From: Pseudomonas salomonii
GTDB taxonomy: Bacteria; Pseudomonadota; Gammaproteobacteria; Pseudomonadales; Pseudomonadaceae
DNA: 64,000 bases
Direction: 5' to 3'
NCBI RefSeq assembly: GCF_900107155.1
Contig: NZ_FNOX01000006.1
Span: forward strand, 124,001-188,000
Shown here in pieces: positions 10,751-18,545 of the stretch. The notes under the pieces were generated by a model. That model did not search any database. It was not told the DNA's origin and worked only from the letters and a program-made list of their open reading frames with translations. The number at the start of each line of letters is the position of its first letter. Position 1 is the stretch's first letter. The translations under genes were made by a program, and so were the position numbers.

Positions 10751-12064
10751 ATGAATATCCAAACGGGTAGCATCAAGCGTTGGCGCGTGCAGATTTTTGC
10801 CATCACCTGGCTGGCGTACGCCGCGTTCTATTTCACTCGCAAAGCGTTTTCGGTGGCCAAGCTGGGCATCGTCGATGACCCCAGTTTTCCCCTCGATAAA
10901 ATGATGATGGCCAACCTCGATGGCCTGTACCTGGCGGCCTATGCGGTGGGGCAGTTCACCTGGGGCATGCTCGCCGACCGCTTCGGGCCACGGGTGGTGG
11001 TGCTGGGCGGGTTGTTGATTTCCGCCGCGGCGGCGTTGGTGATGGGCACCTTTGCCACCTTGCCGATCTTTATCAGTTGCATGTTGATCCAGGGGCTGGC
11101 GCAGTCCACCGGCTGGTCGGGGCTGTGCAAGAACCTCGGCAGTTTCTTCCCGTCGCAGCAACGCGGGCGGGTGCTGGGGTTGTGGAGTTCGTGCTACGCC
11201 TTTGGTGGCCTGGTGGCATCGCCCTTCGCCGGCTGGTGGGCCTATACGCTGATCGGCACTTGGCATGCGGCGTTTATTTCCAGTGCAGCGGTGGTGGCGG
11301 TGGTGGCCGTGCTGTTCTTTATCTTCCAGCGCAATACACCGCAGGATGTCGGCTTGCCGGCGGTTGAGCCGGAGCCGGTCGTGGCGGGCGACGCACAGCG
11401 GGTCAGCGTGCTGGAACCGCTGCGCGCGATCCTGCGTAACCGCACGGTGCTGACTTTGGGCCTGGCGTACTTTCTGTTGAAACCGGCGCGTTACGCGATC
11501 CTGTTGTGGGGGCCGGTGATCGTTTATGAGCAAATGCCCTCGGTGGGCAAGGTCGGTGCGGCCATCGTGCCCACGGCGTTCGAGCTGGCCGGGCTGCTGG
11601 GGCCGATCATGATCGGGCTGGCGTCCGACAAACTCTTCGGCGCCCGGCGCATGCCGGCCTGTGTGCTCAGCCTGCTGGCGCTGACCGTGGCCCTGGCGTT
11701 GTTCATGGGCGCGCTGCACACCGGCAGCGTGATGCTGGTGATGGCCTTGCTGTTTATGATGGGCCTGACCCTTTACGGACCGGACTCGATGATCAGCAGC
11801 ACGGCGGCCATCGACTTCGGCACCGCCAAGGCCGGCGCCACGGCGGCAGGCTTTGTGAACGGCTGCGGTTCGGTGGGGGCGATCCTTGGCGGCCTGCTGC
11901 CGGGCTACTTCGATACGGTCACGGTGTTTATCGTATTTGCCGGCGCGGCGTTGTTTTCTTCGCTGGTGCTGATGCCTTACTGGAACGCCAGACCCGCGGT
12001 GCTGGCCCAGGTCGGCGACTTTGTGCCAGAGCGTGACGTCACCATCAAACCCTTGCGCACCTGA
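10751..12064 (+). CDS. MFS transporter, organophosphate:phosphate antiporter (GlpT/UhpT) type
   Basis: The 437-residue protein has about 12 membrane helices. It opens RWRVQIFAITWLAYAAFYFTRK, the YxxFYFxRK pattern of the OPA family, and has the loop motif LADRFGPRVVV between helices 2 and 3. OPA carriers move phosphorylated solutes in exchange for phosphate. The gene adjoins phnWX and two regulators, so 2-aminoethylphosphonate or a related phosphonate is the likely cargo. A longer frame opens at 10568, but the Met at 10751 starts the conserved region. The 250-bp leader is long and holds a hairpin. Confidence 0.8.
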   Translation: MNIQTGSIKRWRVQIFAITWLAYAAFYFTRKAFSVAKLGIVDDPSFPLDKMMMANLDGLYLAAYAVGQFTWGMLADRFGPRVVVLGGLLISAAAALVMGTFATLPIFISCMLIQGLAQSTGWSGLCKNLGSFFPSQQRGRVLGLWSSCYAFGGLVASPFAGWWAYTLIGTWHAAFISSAAVVAVVAVLFFIFQRNTPQDVGLPAVEPEPVVAGDAQRVSVLEPLRAILRNRTVLTLGLAYFLLKPARYAILLWGPVIVYEQMPSVGKVGAAIVPTAFELAGLLGPIMIGLASDKLFGARRMPACVLSLLALTVALALFMGALHTGSVMLVMALLFMMGLTLYGPDSMISSTAAIDFGTAKAGATAAGFVNGCGSVGAILGGLLPGYFDTVTVFIVFAGAALFSSLVLMPYWNARPAVLAQVGDFVPERDVTIKPLRT

Positions 12065-12174
12065 GGCACCTGGCCGGTTTTTTGGTGGATTAGAGTGTTT
12101 TTGCGCTATAAACTCTGCCCCCAAAGCGCCGGCCAGTAGACGTTTCGGCGCGATGGACGAAAAGAGAGTGAGTC

Positions 12175-12882
12175 ATGGGCGCACAGTGGAAAGTCAAACA
12201 TAAAGAAGCGGCATCCAATGCCAAGGGCAAGATCTTCGGCAAGTTGGTGAAAGAAATCACCATCGCCGCCCGCAACGGCGCTGACACCGCGACCAACGCC
12301 CACCTGCGTTTGGTGGTCGAGCAGGCTAAAAAAGCCTCGATGCCCAAGGAAACCCTGGAACGCGCGATCAAGAAAGGCGCCGGTCTGCTCGGTGAAACCG
12401 TGCAGTACCACCGCGTGACCTACGAAGGTTTTGCCCCGCACCAAGTGCCGCTGATCGTCGAGTGCGTGACCGACAACATCAACCGCACCGTGGCGGAAAT
12501 CCGCGTGGCGTTCCGTAAGGGCCAGCTTGGCGCTTCCGGTTCCGTAGCGTGGGACTTCAACCACGTCGGCCTGATCGAAGCCTCGCCGGACAGCCCGGAC
12601 GCCGACCCGGAAATGGCCGCCATCGAAGCCGGTGCGCAGGACTTTGAAGACGGCGAAGAAGAAGGCAGCACCTTGTTCATCACCGAAACCACCGACCTCG
12701 ACGCGGTGCAAAAAGCCCTGCCGGAGCAGGGGTTCACCGTGTTGTCGGCCAAGCTGGGCTACATCTCGAAGAACCCGGTAAGCGGTTTGACCGATGAGCA
12801 GATGGCTGAAGTCGAAGCCTTCCTGGAAGGGTTGGACAACCATGATGACGTGCAGGATATGTTTGTCGGGTTGGCTGGCTGA
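12175..12882 (+). CDS. YebC/PmpR family protein (YeeN-like)
   Basis: The 235-residue three-domain protein belongs to the YebC family, whose members act as transcription regulators or as ribosome-associated factors that relieve stalling at proline runs. The N-terminus [24 protein letters not shown] departs from the canonical MAGHSKW start and is closer to the YeeN branch. An acidic stretch near residues 157-164 (DFEDGEEE) and the C-terminal [12 protein letters not shown] match the family. A TATAAACT box lies near 12108. It stands alone, facing a REP hairpin and a convergent gene. Confidence 0.85.
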   Translation: MGAQWKVKHKEAASNAKGKIFGKLVKEITIAARNGADTATNAHLRLVVEQAKKASMPKETLERAIKKGAGLLGETVQYHRVTYEGFAPHQVPLIVECVTDNINRTVAEIRVAFRKGQLGASGSVAWDFNHVGLIEASPDSPDADPEMAAIEAGAQDFEDGEEEGSTLFITETTDLDAVQKALPEQGFTVLSAKLGYISKNPVSGLTDEQMAEVEAFLEGLDNHDDVQDMFVGLAG

Positions 12883-12909
12883 TTTATAGCTGAATAAATG
12901 CCGGCAAAA

Positions 12910-12937
12910 AATGTGGGAGCGGGCTTGCTCCCACATT
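12910..12937. repeat. Short REP hairpin
   Basis: AATGTGGGAGC and GCTCCCACATT form an 11-bp perfect stem with loop GGGCTT. It separates the convergent yebC family gene and the LRR-kinase gene (stop at 12940) and probably ends both transcripts. Confidence 0.8.
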
Positions 12938-12939
12938 GT

Positions 12940-14244
12940 TTAGTGGTGTTGCAGCGATTGCAGCAGCGCGTCGATCTCTTCAAAGCTCGGTCGCGCTAAC
13001 ACATCGGGCTGGCAGCAGCTTTGTTGCAGCGCCACCAGCGCTTTACTGTCGAAACCTTCGTCTACCCGCTCCAGCAATTCCCCCAGCAATATCCCGAACG
13101 CACGCACTTCAATGCGCCGCAAGGCCCTGGTTTCCAGGGTGTCCGCCGTCCCATGGAACGACGCCCCGCCAAAGTCCCCGAGCAGACAGTCACCCGCGGC
13201 ATTCCACAGGATATTGTGGCCGTACAGGTCGCCGTGGGTGATGCCGTGCCGGTGCAGGTGCGCCGCTACCGAGGCGATGCCGCGCGCCATGCGCAAGGCC
13301 ACTTCAGCGCTGAAGTGCGTACCCGGCGCGTAGATGTCGCGGGTGCATGACGCCAGGCTCGGCAAGGCTGCGAGGTTGCGGTAACTCGGGTCGATCAGGT
13401 CCATCACCAGGGCCGCCTGGTCTTCCGGGTGGCCGATCACGCGCCCCTCCACCTTGATCAGGTTCGGGTGCAGCCCGGCGGCGATGCAGGCCTGCATTTC
13501 ATGCAGCGGCGAGCCATCGCTGGTGATTGTGCCTTTGTAGAGTTTGACCGCGACCGGCAACGCTTGCGGCTTCCACAGCGCCTTGCGGATGATCCCCGAA
13601 GCGCCTTCGCCCAACACTTCGCCCAGTTCCAGTTCAGACCAGGGGATATTCGGCGTTGCATCGTCGTTCGCCACTTCAACGGCCATTTCCACCGGGTTAC
13701 CGGCATAGGCCAGCCAGGTCAGGCTCGGCAGCGTCAGCAGCCATGGCGGCAGTTGAGTGAAGCGGTTGGAGGCGATGCGCAGCAGTTCGAGGTTTTTGCA
13801 GTTGACCAGGCTAGGCGGCAGGTCCGTCAGGTGATTGCCGGCCAGCATCAGCTTTTGCAGCAGGGGCCGCTCGCCCAGCTCGCCGGGCAACTGGCTGATG
13901 CAGTTGTCGGTGAGGATCAGCCAGCGTAACTGTGGCGGCAATGCGGCGGCGGGTACATGGCTGATCTGGTTGGCCTTGAAGCCGATCATGCTCAGGTTGG
14001 CGCACTGACCCAGGCAGGCGGGCAGCTCAGTGAAGGCGTTGTCCGAGCAGAACAGCACGCGCAGGCGCGACAGCCGATGCAGGTCGTCGGGCAGGCGGCT
14101 CAAGGCGTTGCCGGTAAGGTTGAGGATTTCCAGGCTGTCGGCCAGCGCGAAGATTTCCGGCGGGAATTCGGTCAGCCCGCAAGACAGGTCCAGGCGTGTA
14201 ATACCGGCCAATTGGCCAGCCTTGAGTTGGGCGAGGGTATTCAT
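12940..14244 (-). CDS. Leucine-rich-repeat protein with C-terminal protein kinase domain
   Basis: The 434-residue protein has six or seven leucine-rich repeats (residues 15-185, pattern LxxLxLxxNxLxxLP) and then a eukaryote-like Ser/Thr kinase. Kinase motifs present: Gly loop GEGASG (212-217), ATP Lys in VAVKLYK (K234), alpha-C Glu (E249), catalytic HGDLYGHN (D339, N344) and DFG (357-359). There is no membrane segment, so it is cytosolic. The frame opens at 14358, but MNTLAQLK at 14244 is the likely start. It lies 40 bp downstream of zapE in the same direction. The substrate is unknown. Confidence 0.85.
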   Translation of the reverse strand: MNTLAQLKAGQLAGITRLDLSCGLTEFPPEIFALADSLEILNLTGNALSRLPDDLHRLSRLRVLFCSDNAFTELPACLGQCANLSMIGFKANQISHVPAAALPPQLRWLILTDNCISQLPGELGERPLLQKLMLAGNHLTDLPPSLVNCKNLELLRIASNRFTQLPPWLLTLPSLTWLAYAGNPVEMAVEVANDDATPNIPWSELELGEVLGEGASGIIRKALWKPQALPVAVKLYKGTITSDGSPLHEMQACIAAGLHPNLIKVEGRVIGHPEDQAALVMDLIDPSYRNLAALPSLASCTRDIYAPGTHFSAEVALRMARGIASVAAHLHRHGITHGDLYGHNILWNAAGDCLLGDFGGASFHGTADTLETRALRRIEVRAFGILLGELLERVDEGFDSKALVALQQSCCQPDVLARPSFEEIDALLQSLQHH

Positions 14245-14284
14245 GAACGGCGCGGTCACTCGGCAAGATGGGCGTAAAAAGCGC

Positions 14285-15379
14285 TCATGATACCGGGTCG
14301 GGCGCGGGTTGCGGGCACACCGTGTGTAATTGGTACAGCCGGCTGGCGGTGCGGGCAAGGTCGATGGCCTGGCCTTCCAGAGCGCGGGCCAAGGGGTGCG
14401 GGCCGATCAGGGTCAGGCGTTTGTCCTGGTCGTAGAGCACGTCCACCAGGTTGATAAAGCGCTGTTGCACGGCGATCGGGCAGTCGGCCAAGGGGGGCAG
14501 GCCGTCGACGATCCAGTGGTCGAAGTCCTCGCACAACAACAGGTAATCCATCACGGCGGTGAGCTGTTCACACAGGTCGTTGAAGGTGAACAGGATGCTG
14601 CGCGCCTGATGGCTGCGGCAGAGCAATTGGCGGTTGCCGACCTTCAGGGTTTGCGCCGGGCCAGGCGTGGCGGGCAGCCCGAGGGCTTCGCGCTGGGCGG
14701 CGTTACCCGGCCATACATACTGGCCGCCGGTGAAGCGCTGCTCGGCATGGGCCTGGGGCAAGCTGCGAAAATCCTCGGGGGAGCTGACTTCCAGCACCTG
14801 CATGCGCGTGGCGATCAAGTTGATCACCGGCTTGAAGCGCTCGTGGTACAGCGGGTTGGGCAGCAGGCCCTCGGGGGCGTAATTGGAGGTCACCAACAGC
14901 AGCACGCCACGCTGGAACAAGGCCTGGAACAAGCGGCTGATGAGCATGGCGTCGCCGATATCGTGGACGTGAAACTCGTCGAAACACAGCACTCGGCAAT
15001 CGGCCAGCAGCGCGTCCAGCGTCACGCCCAAGGCGTCGTCCTGTTCACGGTGCTGGAACATGCCTTGGTGCAGGCGGGTGAAAAATGTGTGGAAGTGCAC
15101 GCGCCGCTTTTGCGTAATCGGCAGCGCCTGGAAAAACCCATCGAGCAACCAGCTTTTGCCACGCCCCACCGGGCCGTGCAGGTACAGGCTGCGCGTGGGC
15201 TGGCCGGCGAGCAGGTGCCGGGTCTCGCGGGCGAGGGCGGCAATCGCCCGGGTTTGGCCGGCGCTGAGGGTATAGCCCTGGTCTCGGGCCTTGTTTTCAA
15301 AGAACGCCGGGATAGGCGAGGCGCCCGCCAGCGCGGTTTTTTTGCCCAGCAGACGCTGAATCAGGGAAAGCACAGCCAA
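14285..15379 (-). CDS. zapE: AFG1/ZapE family ATPase
   Basis: The 364-residue AAA-type ATPase has Walker A GPVGRGKS (residues 70-77) and Walker B VLCFDEFHVHD near 130-140, followed by sensor LLVTSNYAPEGL. E. coli ZapE acts on the Z ring during division under low oxygen, and AFG1 relatives work in protein quality control. This protein is close to the E. coli length (375) but diverges enough that it may be a second paralogue beside the chromosomal zapE near the mraZ/petA region. It is followed by the LRR-kinase gene. Confidence 0.85.
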   Translation of the reverse strand: MAVLSLIQRLLGKKTALAGASPIPAFFENKARDQGYTLSAGQTRAIAALARETRHLLAGQPTRSLYLHGPVGRGKSWLLDGFFQALPITQKRRVHFHTFFTRLHQGMFQHREQDDALGVTLDALLADCRVLCFDEFHVHDIGDAMLISRLFQALFQRGVLLLVTSNYAPEGLLPNPLYHERFKPVINLIATRMQVLEVSSPEDFRSLPQAHAEQRFTGGQYVWPGNAAQREALGLPATPGPAQTLKVGNRQLLCRSHQARSILFTFNDLCEQLTAVMDYLLLCEDFDHWIVDGLPPLADCPIAVQQRFINLVDVLYDQDKRLTLIGPHPLARALEGQAIDLARTASRLYQLHTVCPQPAPDPVS

Positions 15380-15567
15380 TGCACGTCACTCTGTATTTCG
15401 GTGGTTGCCCACTTTAGGGCGCTCACGTCGATTTGACCAATACAGAACGGCGCCCCCCGCTATCTCGAAATGGCATGTTACGCCTGCCAACCGGCCCAGA
15501 CTGGCAGTTTCGCCCTTTGTGGCTAACCTCTTACAGAGCAGTCACCCCTGTACAAGGATTTGGGGCA

Positions 15568-16095
15568 GTGAAGGGACGAGGCGTTTTGGCAGTCATGGGC
15601 ACGATGCTCTGCAGCACGATTTACGCTGCGCAACTCCAGGTGGAGGTGCGCATCGACGTGCAGCGGGGCTGCCAGCTGGTGGGCACCACCCGCAGTGCGG
15701 GCATCGAGCAACTGGGTGTATTGGATTTCGGCAGCGGCCCGCGTCTGGATGACCCGGCCGGGCCGCTGAGTGCGGCGCTGATCAGCCAGCGCCAGCCGCG
15801 TCTGGAGTGCAACCCCGACACCCCTTACCAACTGCGCGTTGACGGCGGCCTGCATGGCGGCACCGGCGAAGTGCGCTACCTGAGTGCCGCAACCCCTTCG
15901 AGCAAACCGATTCCCTACCGTATTTATGCCGACGCTGCGCGGCGTATTGCCTTGCCGGTCAACGAGCCGCTGAGTGGGCGTGTGCCGGACTCCGGCAGTG
16001 TCGACCTGCCGCTGTATGGGCGCATTGAGCCGCTCAAGGATATTCCGGCGGTCGGTCGCTACACCGACCTGCTCAAGGTCACCGTCACATGGTAA
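15568..16095 (+). CDS. Csu-type pilus subunit, spore coat protein U domain (1 of 4)
   Basis: The 175-residue precursor begins at a GTG (15568) with AGGA about 10 nt upstream. The signal peptide reads VLAVMGTMLCSTIYAA. A spore-coat-U domain follows, with the Cys pair typical of these subunits (RGCQLVG and RLECNPD) and the C-terminal donor strand region YTDLLKVTVTW. It is the first gene of the chaperone-usher operon and overlaps the next gene by 7 bp. Csu pili make thin fibres that promote attachment to surfaces and biofilm. Confidence 0.85.
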   Translation: MKGRGVLAVMGTMLCSTIYAAQLQVEVRIDVQRGCQLVGTTRSAGIEQLGVLDFGSGPRLDDPAGPLSAALISQRQPRLECNPDTPYQLRVDGGLHGGTGEVRYLSAATPSSKPIPYRIYADAARRIALPVNEPLSGRVPDSGSVDLPLYGRIEPLKDIPAVGRYTDLLKVTVTW

Positions 16096-16631
16096 GCCGC
16101 AGTTGGGCCCTGGCGGCCATGGGCGGGCTGTTGCTGCTGGCCGATGACGCCCAGGCGGCCGTTGCCGGGCAGATCCACGCACGGCTGGTCATTACCGCCA
16201 GTTGCCAGGTGAGCAAAGACATCGAGAGCGCGCCGGTGAGCCCCGCAGGCGGCAGCGCGCTGCTGGATTTCGGCAGCCAGGGCCCTACATGGAACAACCC
16301 CTTGGGCGCGGGCGTTACCGATGGCAGCAAGGCGCCGCTTTCGGTGTCCTGCAACCCCTCGGTGGTCAGCAGCTTCACCGTGACCATCGACGGCGGTGCC
16401 CATGGTGACGGCACTACAAGGCGCCTGAGTAACGGGCGCCAGACCATTCCCTATCAACTCTCGGCTGACCCGCTCGGCCGACGCAGCTACAGCATTGGCG
16501 AGCAACGTAATTTCGTCGTGACCAAGGGCACACAAGTACCGATCCCGGTATTCGGCTCGGTGGTGGCGAATACCAGGGCCTTACCGGCCGGCATCTACAC
16601 AGACACCCTGACGGTGACTCTGGATTGGTAA
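16089..16631 (+). CDS. Csu-type pilus subunit, spore coat protein U domain (2 of 4)
   Basis: The 180-residue precursor has a signal peptide ending near LLLADDAQAA. The SCPU domain carries Cys residues in ITASCQVS and LSVSCNPS and ends with the donor-strand motif GIYTDTLTVTLDW. The ATG lies inside the end of the previous gene (7-bp overlap), which indicates translational coupling. It is probably a fibre or adaptor subunit taken up by the chaperone encoded at 17716. Confidence 0.88.
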   Translation: MVSRSWALAAMGGLLLLADDAQAAVAGQIHARLVITASCQVSKDIESAPVSPAGGSALLDFGSQGPTWNNPLGAGVTDGSKAPLSVSCNPSVVSSFTVTIDGGAHGDGTTRRLSNGRQTIPYQLSADPLGRRSYSIGEQRNFVVTKGTQVPIPVFGSVVANTRALPAGIYTDTLTVTLDW

Positions 16632-16649
16632 ACCATGAGGATGGACATC

Positions 16650-17183
16650 ATGCATGCATGTATAGCGAAGGCGGTTTTTCCATTGATGGCGTTGGCGTGG
16701 GTGTCGGGCGCACAGGCCGCGACGGTGGCCGGTACGGTCAGCGCCACCCTGGTGCTCACCAGCAGCTGCCAGGTCAACGGCGCCGCAGCCACCGGCGGGA
16801 TGAGCTTCGGTAACTTGAACTTCGGTACCGCCAACAGCCTGTTCACCGAAGCCGACGGCCAGGTGCTGGGCGGCGGTGGCGGGGCGTTGTCGATTCTGTG
16901 TTCGGCGGGTACGTCACCGACGTTGACGGTGTCTGCCGGTGCCCACGATGGCCAGTCCGTGGGCGGTGGCCGCGCGCTGTATGACGGGGTGGCCAACTAC
17001 GTGCCGTATGACCTGTACACCGACAGCGGCCACTCGACGCTGCTGGCCATCGGCGGGGTGATTAACCTGGCGCCGAGCACCGGCGTGGCCCAGGCCGTGA
17101 ATATCTACGGCAAGGCCAATGGCAAGGCGGGCTTGCCGGCCGGTACTTACACCGACACGGTTAACGTGACCCTGACGTTCTAA
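16650..17183 (+). CDS. Csu-type pilus subunit, spore coat protein U domain (3 of 4)
   Basis: The 177-residue precursor starts MHACIAKAVFPLMALAWVSG, a signal peptide cleaved after AQA. The SCPU domain has Cys in LTSSCQVNG and LSILCSAG and ends GTYTDTVNVTLTF. Met codons exist at 16635 and 16650; the latter has AGGA 8 nt upstream and is chosen. Of the four, it is most like the major CsuA/B-type pilin: Gly/Ala-rich, with NLNFG near the N-terminus. Confidence 0.85.
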   Translation: MHACIAKAVFPLMALAWVSGAQAATVAGTVSATLVLTSSCQVNGAAATGGMSFGNLNFGTANSLFTEADGQVLGGGGGALSILCSAGTSPTLTVSAGAHDGQSVGGGRALYDGVANYVPYDLYTDSGHSTLLAIGGVINLAPSTGVAQAVNIYGKANGKAGLPAGTYTDTVNVTLTF

Positions 17184-17188
17184 GGGCT

Positions 17189-17689
17189 ATGGGGCGTTCA
17201 GCATGGGCGGCGTTGGCGGTGTGCATCGGCTGGGGAGCGCCGCTGTCGCTGTTGGCGGTGACCAGCCAGTCGTTCCAGGTCAGCGCGACGATCACGCCAG
17301 GGTGCCTGGTGGTCGGCGGCGGCAGCAATTACGGCAGCCTGGCGTTCGGCACCTATTCGGCGTTGGCCACCAGTACGGCGTCTGTCGCGCTGGCGGGCGG
17401 CGTGACCTTGCAATGCACGCCGGGGGTGGCGCTGAGCATGAGTGTCGATGGTGGGTTGCATAACAACAGCGGACGGCGGATGCAGCTCAATAGCGGCACT
17501 GCCCAAGTGGCTTATCAATTGTTTCGGGACGCGGCGTTCAGTCAGAGCCTGGGCATCAGCCAAAGCGTGAGCGTGGCCTACAGCAACGCCAACAACATCA
17601 GCTTGCCGATTTATGGGCGAGTGCAATTACCGGGTAACCAGCCTGGGGGGACGTACAGCGACACGTTGCAGGTGCAGCTGTCGTGGTAA
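17189..17689 (+). CDS. Csu-type pilus subunit, spore coat protein U domain (4 of 4)
   Basis: The 166-residue precursor begins 5 bp after the previous stop. Its signal peptide is about 24 residues long, followed by an SCPU domain with Cys in ITPGCLVVG and VTLQCTPG and the C-terminal GTYSDTLQVQLSW. By order it corresponds to the CsuB position just before the chaperone gene. Alternative roles are linker or minor subunit. Confidence 0.87.
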   Translation: MGRSAWAALAVCIGWGAPLSLLAVTSQSFQVSATITPGCLVVGGGSNYGSLAFGTYSALATSTASVALAGGVTLQCTPGVALSMSVDGGLHNNSGRRMQLNSGTAQVAYQLFRDAAFSQSLGISQSVSVAYSNANNISLPIYGRVQLPGNQPGGTYSDTLQVQLSW

Positions 17690-17715
17690 GGCGAACGGTA
17701 TAAGGAGTGAGATCT

Positions 17716-18501
17716 ATGTTTGCAGCTTCCCGGTACGGGTGGGCAGCGGGTTTGAGCGGGTTGTTGATGTTGGCGGCGGGGCAGGCCCTGGCGGCCAGTT
17801 CGGTGCTGATCTGGCCGATCGACCCGGTGCTGGAGGCCGACCAACAGGCCAGCGCGCTGTGGCTGGAGAACCGCGGCACCGAGACCGCCAACCTGCAGAT
17901 CCGGGTGTTTGCCTGGACCCAGAGTGGTTTTGACGAACAATACCAGAACCAGCGCGATGTGATTGGCAGCCCGCCGGTGGCGAAAATCGAGCCTGGGCAA
18001 AAGCAATTGGTGCGTCTGACCCGAACCAAAGACGTGCCGCCCGGCCAGGAGCTGGCGTACCGCATCATCATCGATGAGATCCCTTTGGCCACGCCCCCAC
18101 CGGCGCCGGCGGATGGCAAGACGGCCGCCGCGATCCGTTTCCAGATGCGCTATTCGGTGCCGTTGTTTGCCTACGGCCCGGGCTTGTGGAGCAAGGTTGA
18201 CGGCACCCGGGACCGCGACCCGAAAACCGCCGGCAAGCCGGATTTAAGCTGGAAAAAAGTCAGCGTGGGCGGGCGCAACTACGTCGAGATGCGCAACCAG
18301 GGCGCCGTGCATGCGCGCCTCACCGATGCCACGTTCAAGCAGGGCGGCCAGCCGCGGCCTTTGGTGGAAGGCCTGATGGGCTATGTGCTGCCGGGCGCGA
18401 CCATGCGCTGGCCGGTGCCGGACGGTTTGCCGGCCGATCAGCCGTTGCAGGTGCGCATCAATGGGGCAACGCAAATGGAGAGCCTCGCACCGACACGCTG
18501 A
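17716..18501 (+). CDS. csuC: Periplasmic pilus chaperone, CsuC type
   Basis: The 261-residue protein has a signal peptide ending near GQALAA and the two immunoglobulin-like domains of PapD/FimC chaperones. Visible features: the N-terminal LIWPIDPVLEADQQASALWLEN strand region, the subunit-binding IEPGQKQLVRLTR stretch and the YRIIIDEIP motif near 115. It would fold the four SCPU subunits and the tip protein and deliver them to the usher. AAGGAG lies 8 nt before the ATG at 17716; a GTG at 17707 has no ribosome site. Confidence 0.92.
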   Translation: MFAASRYGWAAGLSGLLMLAAGQALAASSVLIWPIDPVLEADQQASALWLENRGTETANLQIRVFAWTQSGFDEQYQNQRDVIGSPPVAKIEPGQKQLVRLTRTKDVPPGQELAYRIIIDEIPLATPPPAPADGKTAAAIRFQMRYSVPLFAYGPGLWSKVDGTRDRDPKTAGKPDLSWKKVSVGGRNYVEMRNQGAVHARLTDATFKQGGQPRPLVEGLMGYVLPGATMRWPVPDGLPADQPLQVRINGATQMESLAPTR

Positions 18502-18545
18502 CTCAGTGTGGCAGGGCATGGAGTAGGCCCTGGTGTTAAATACGG

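Noticed and set aside
10552..10806. 84-codon minus-strand frame as a gene
   Set aside because: It starts inside the transporter gene, has no ribosome site, and only its tail looks non-random; reported as an unexplained stretch instead.
15380..15567. Sigma-54 promoter before the csu operon (TGGCAT near 15470)
   Set aside because: The GG and GC pairs are not 10 bp apart, so the match fails.
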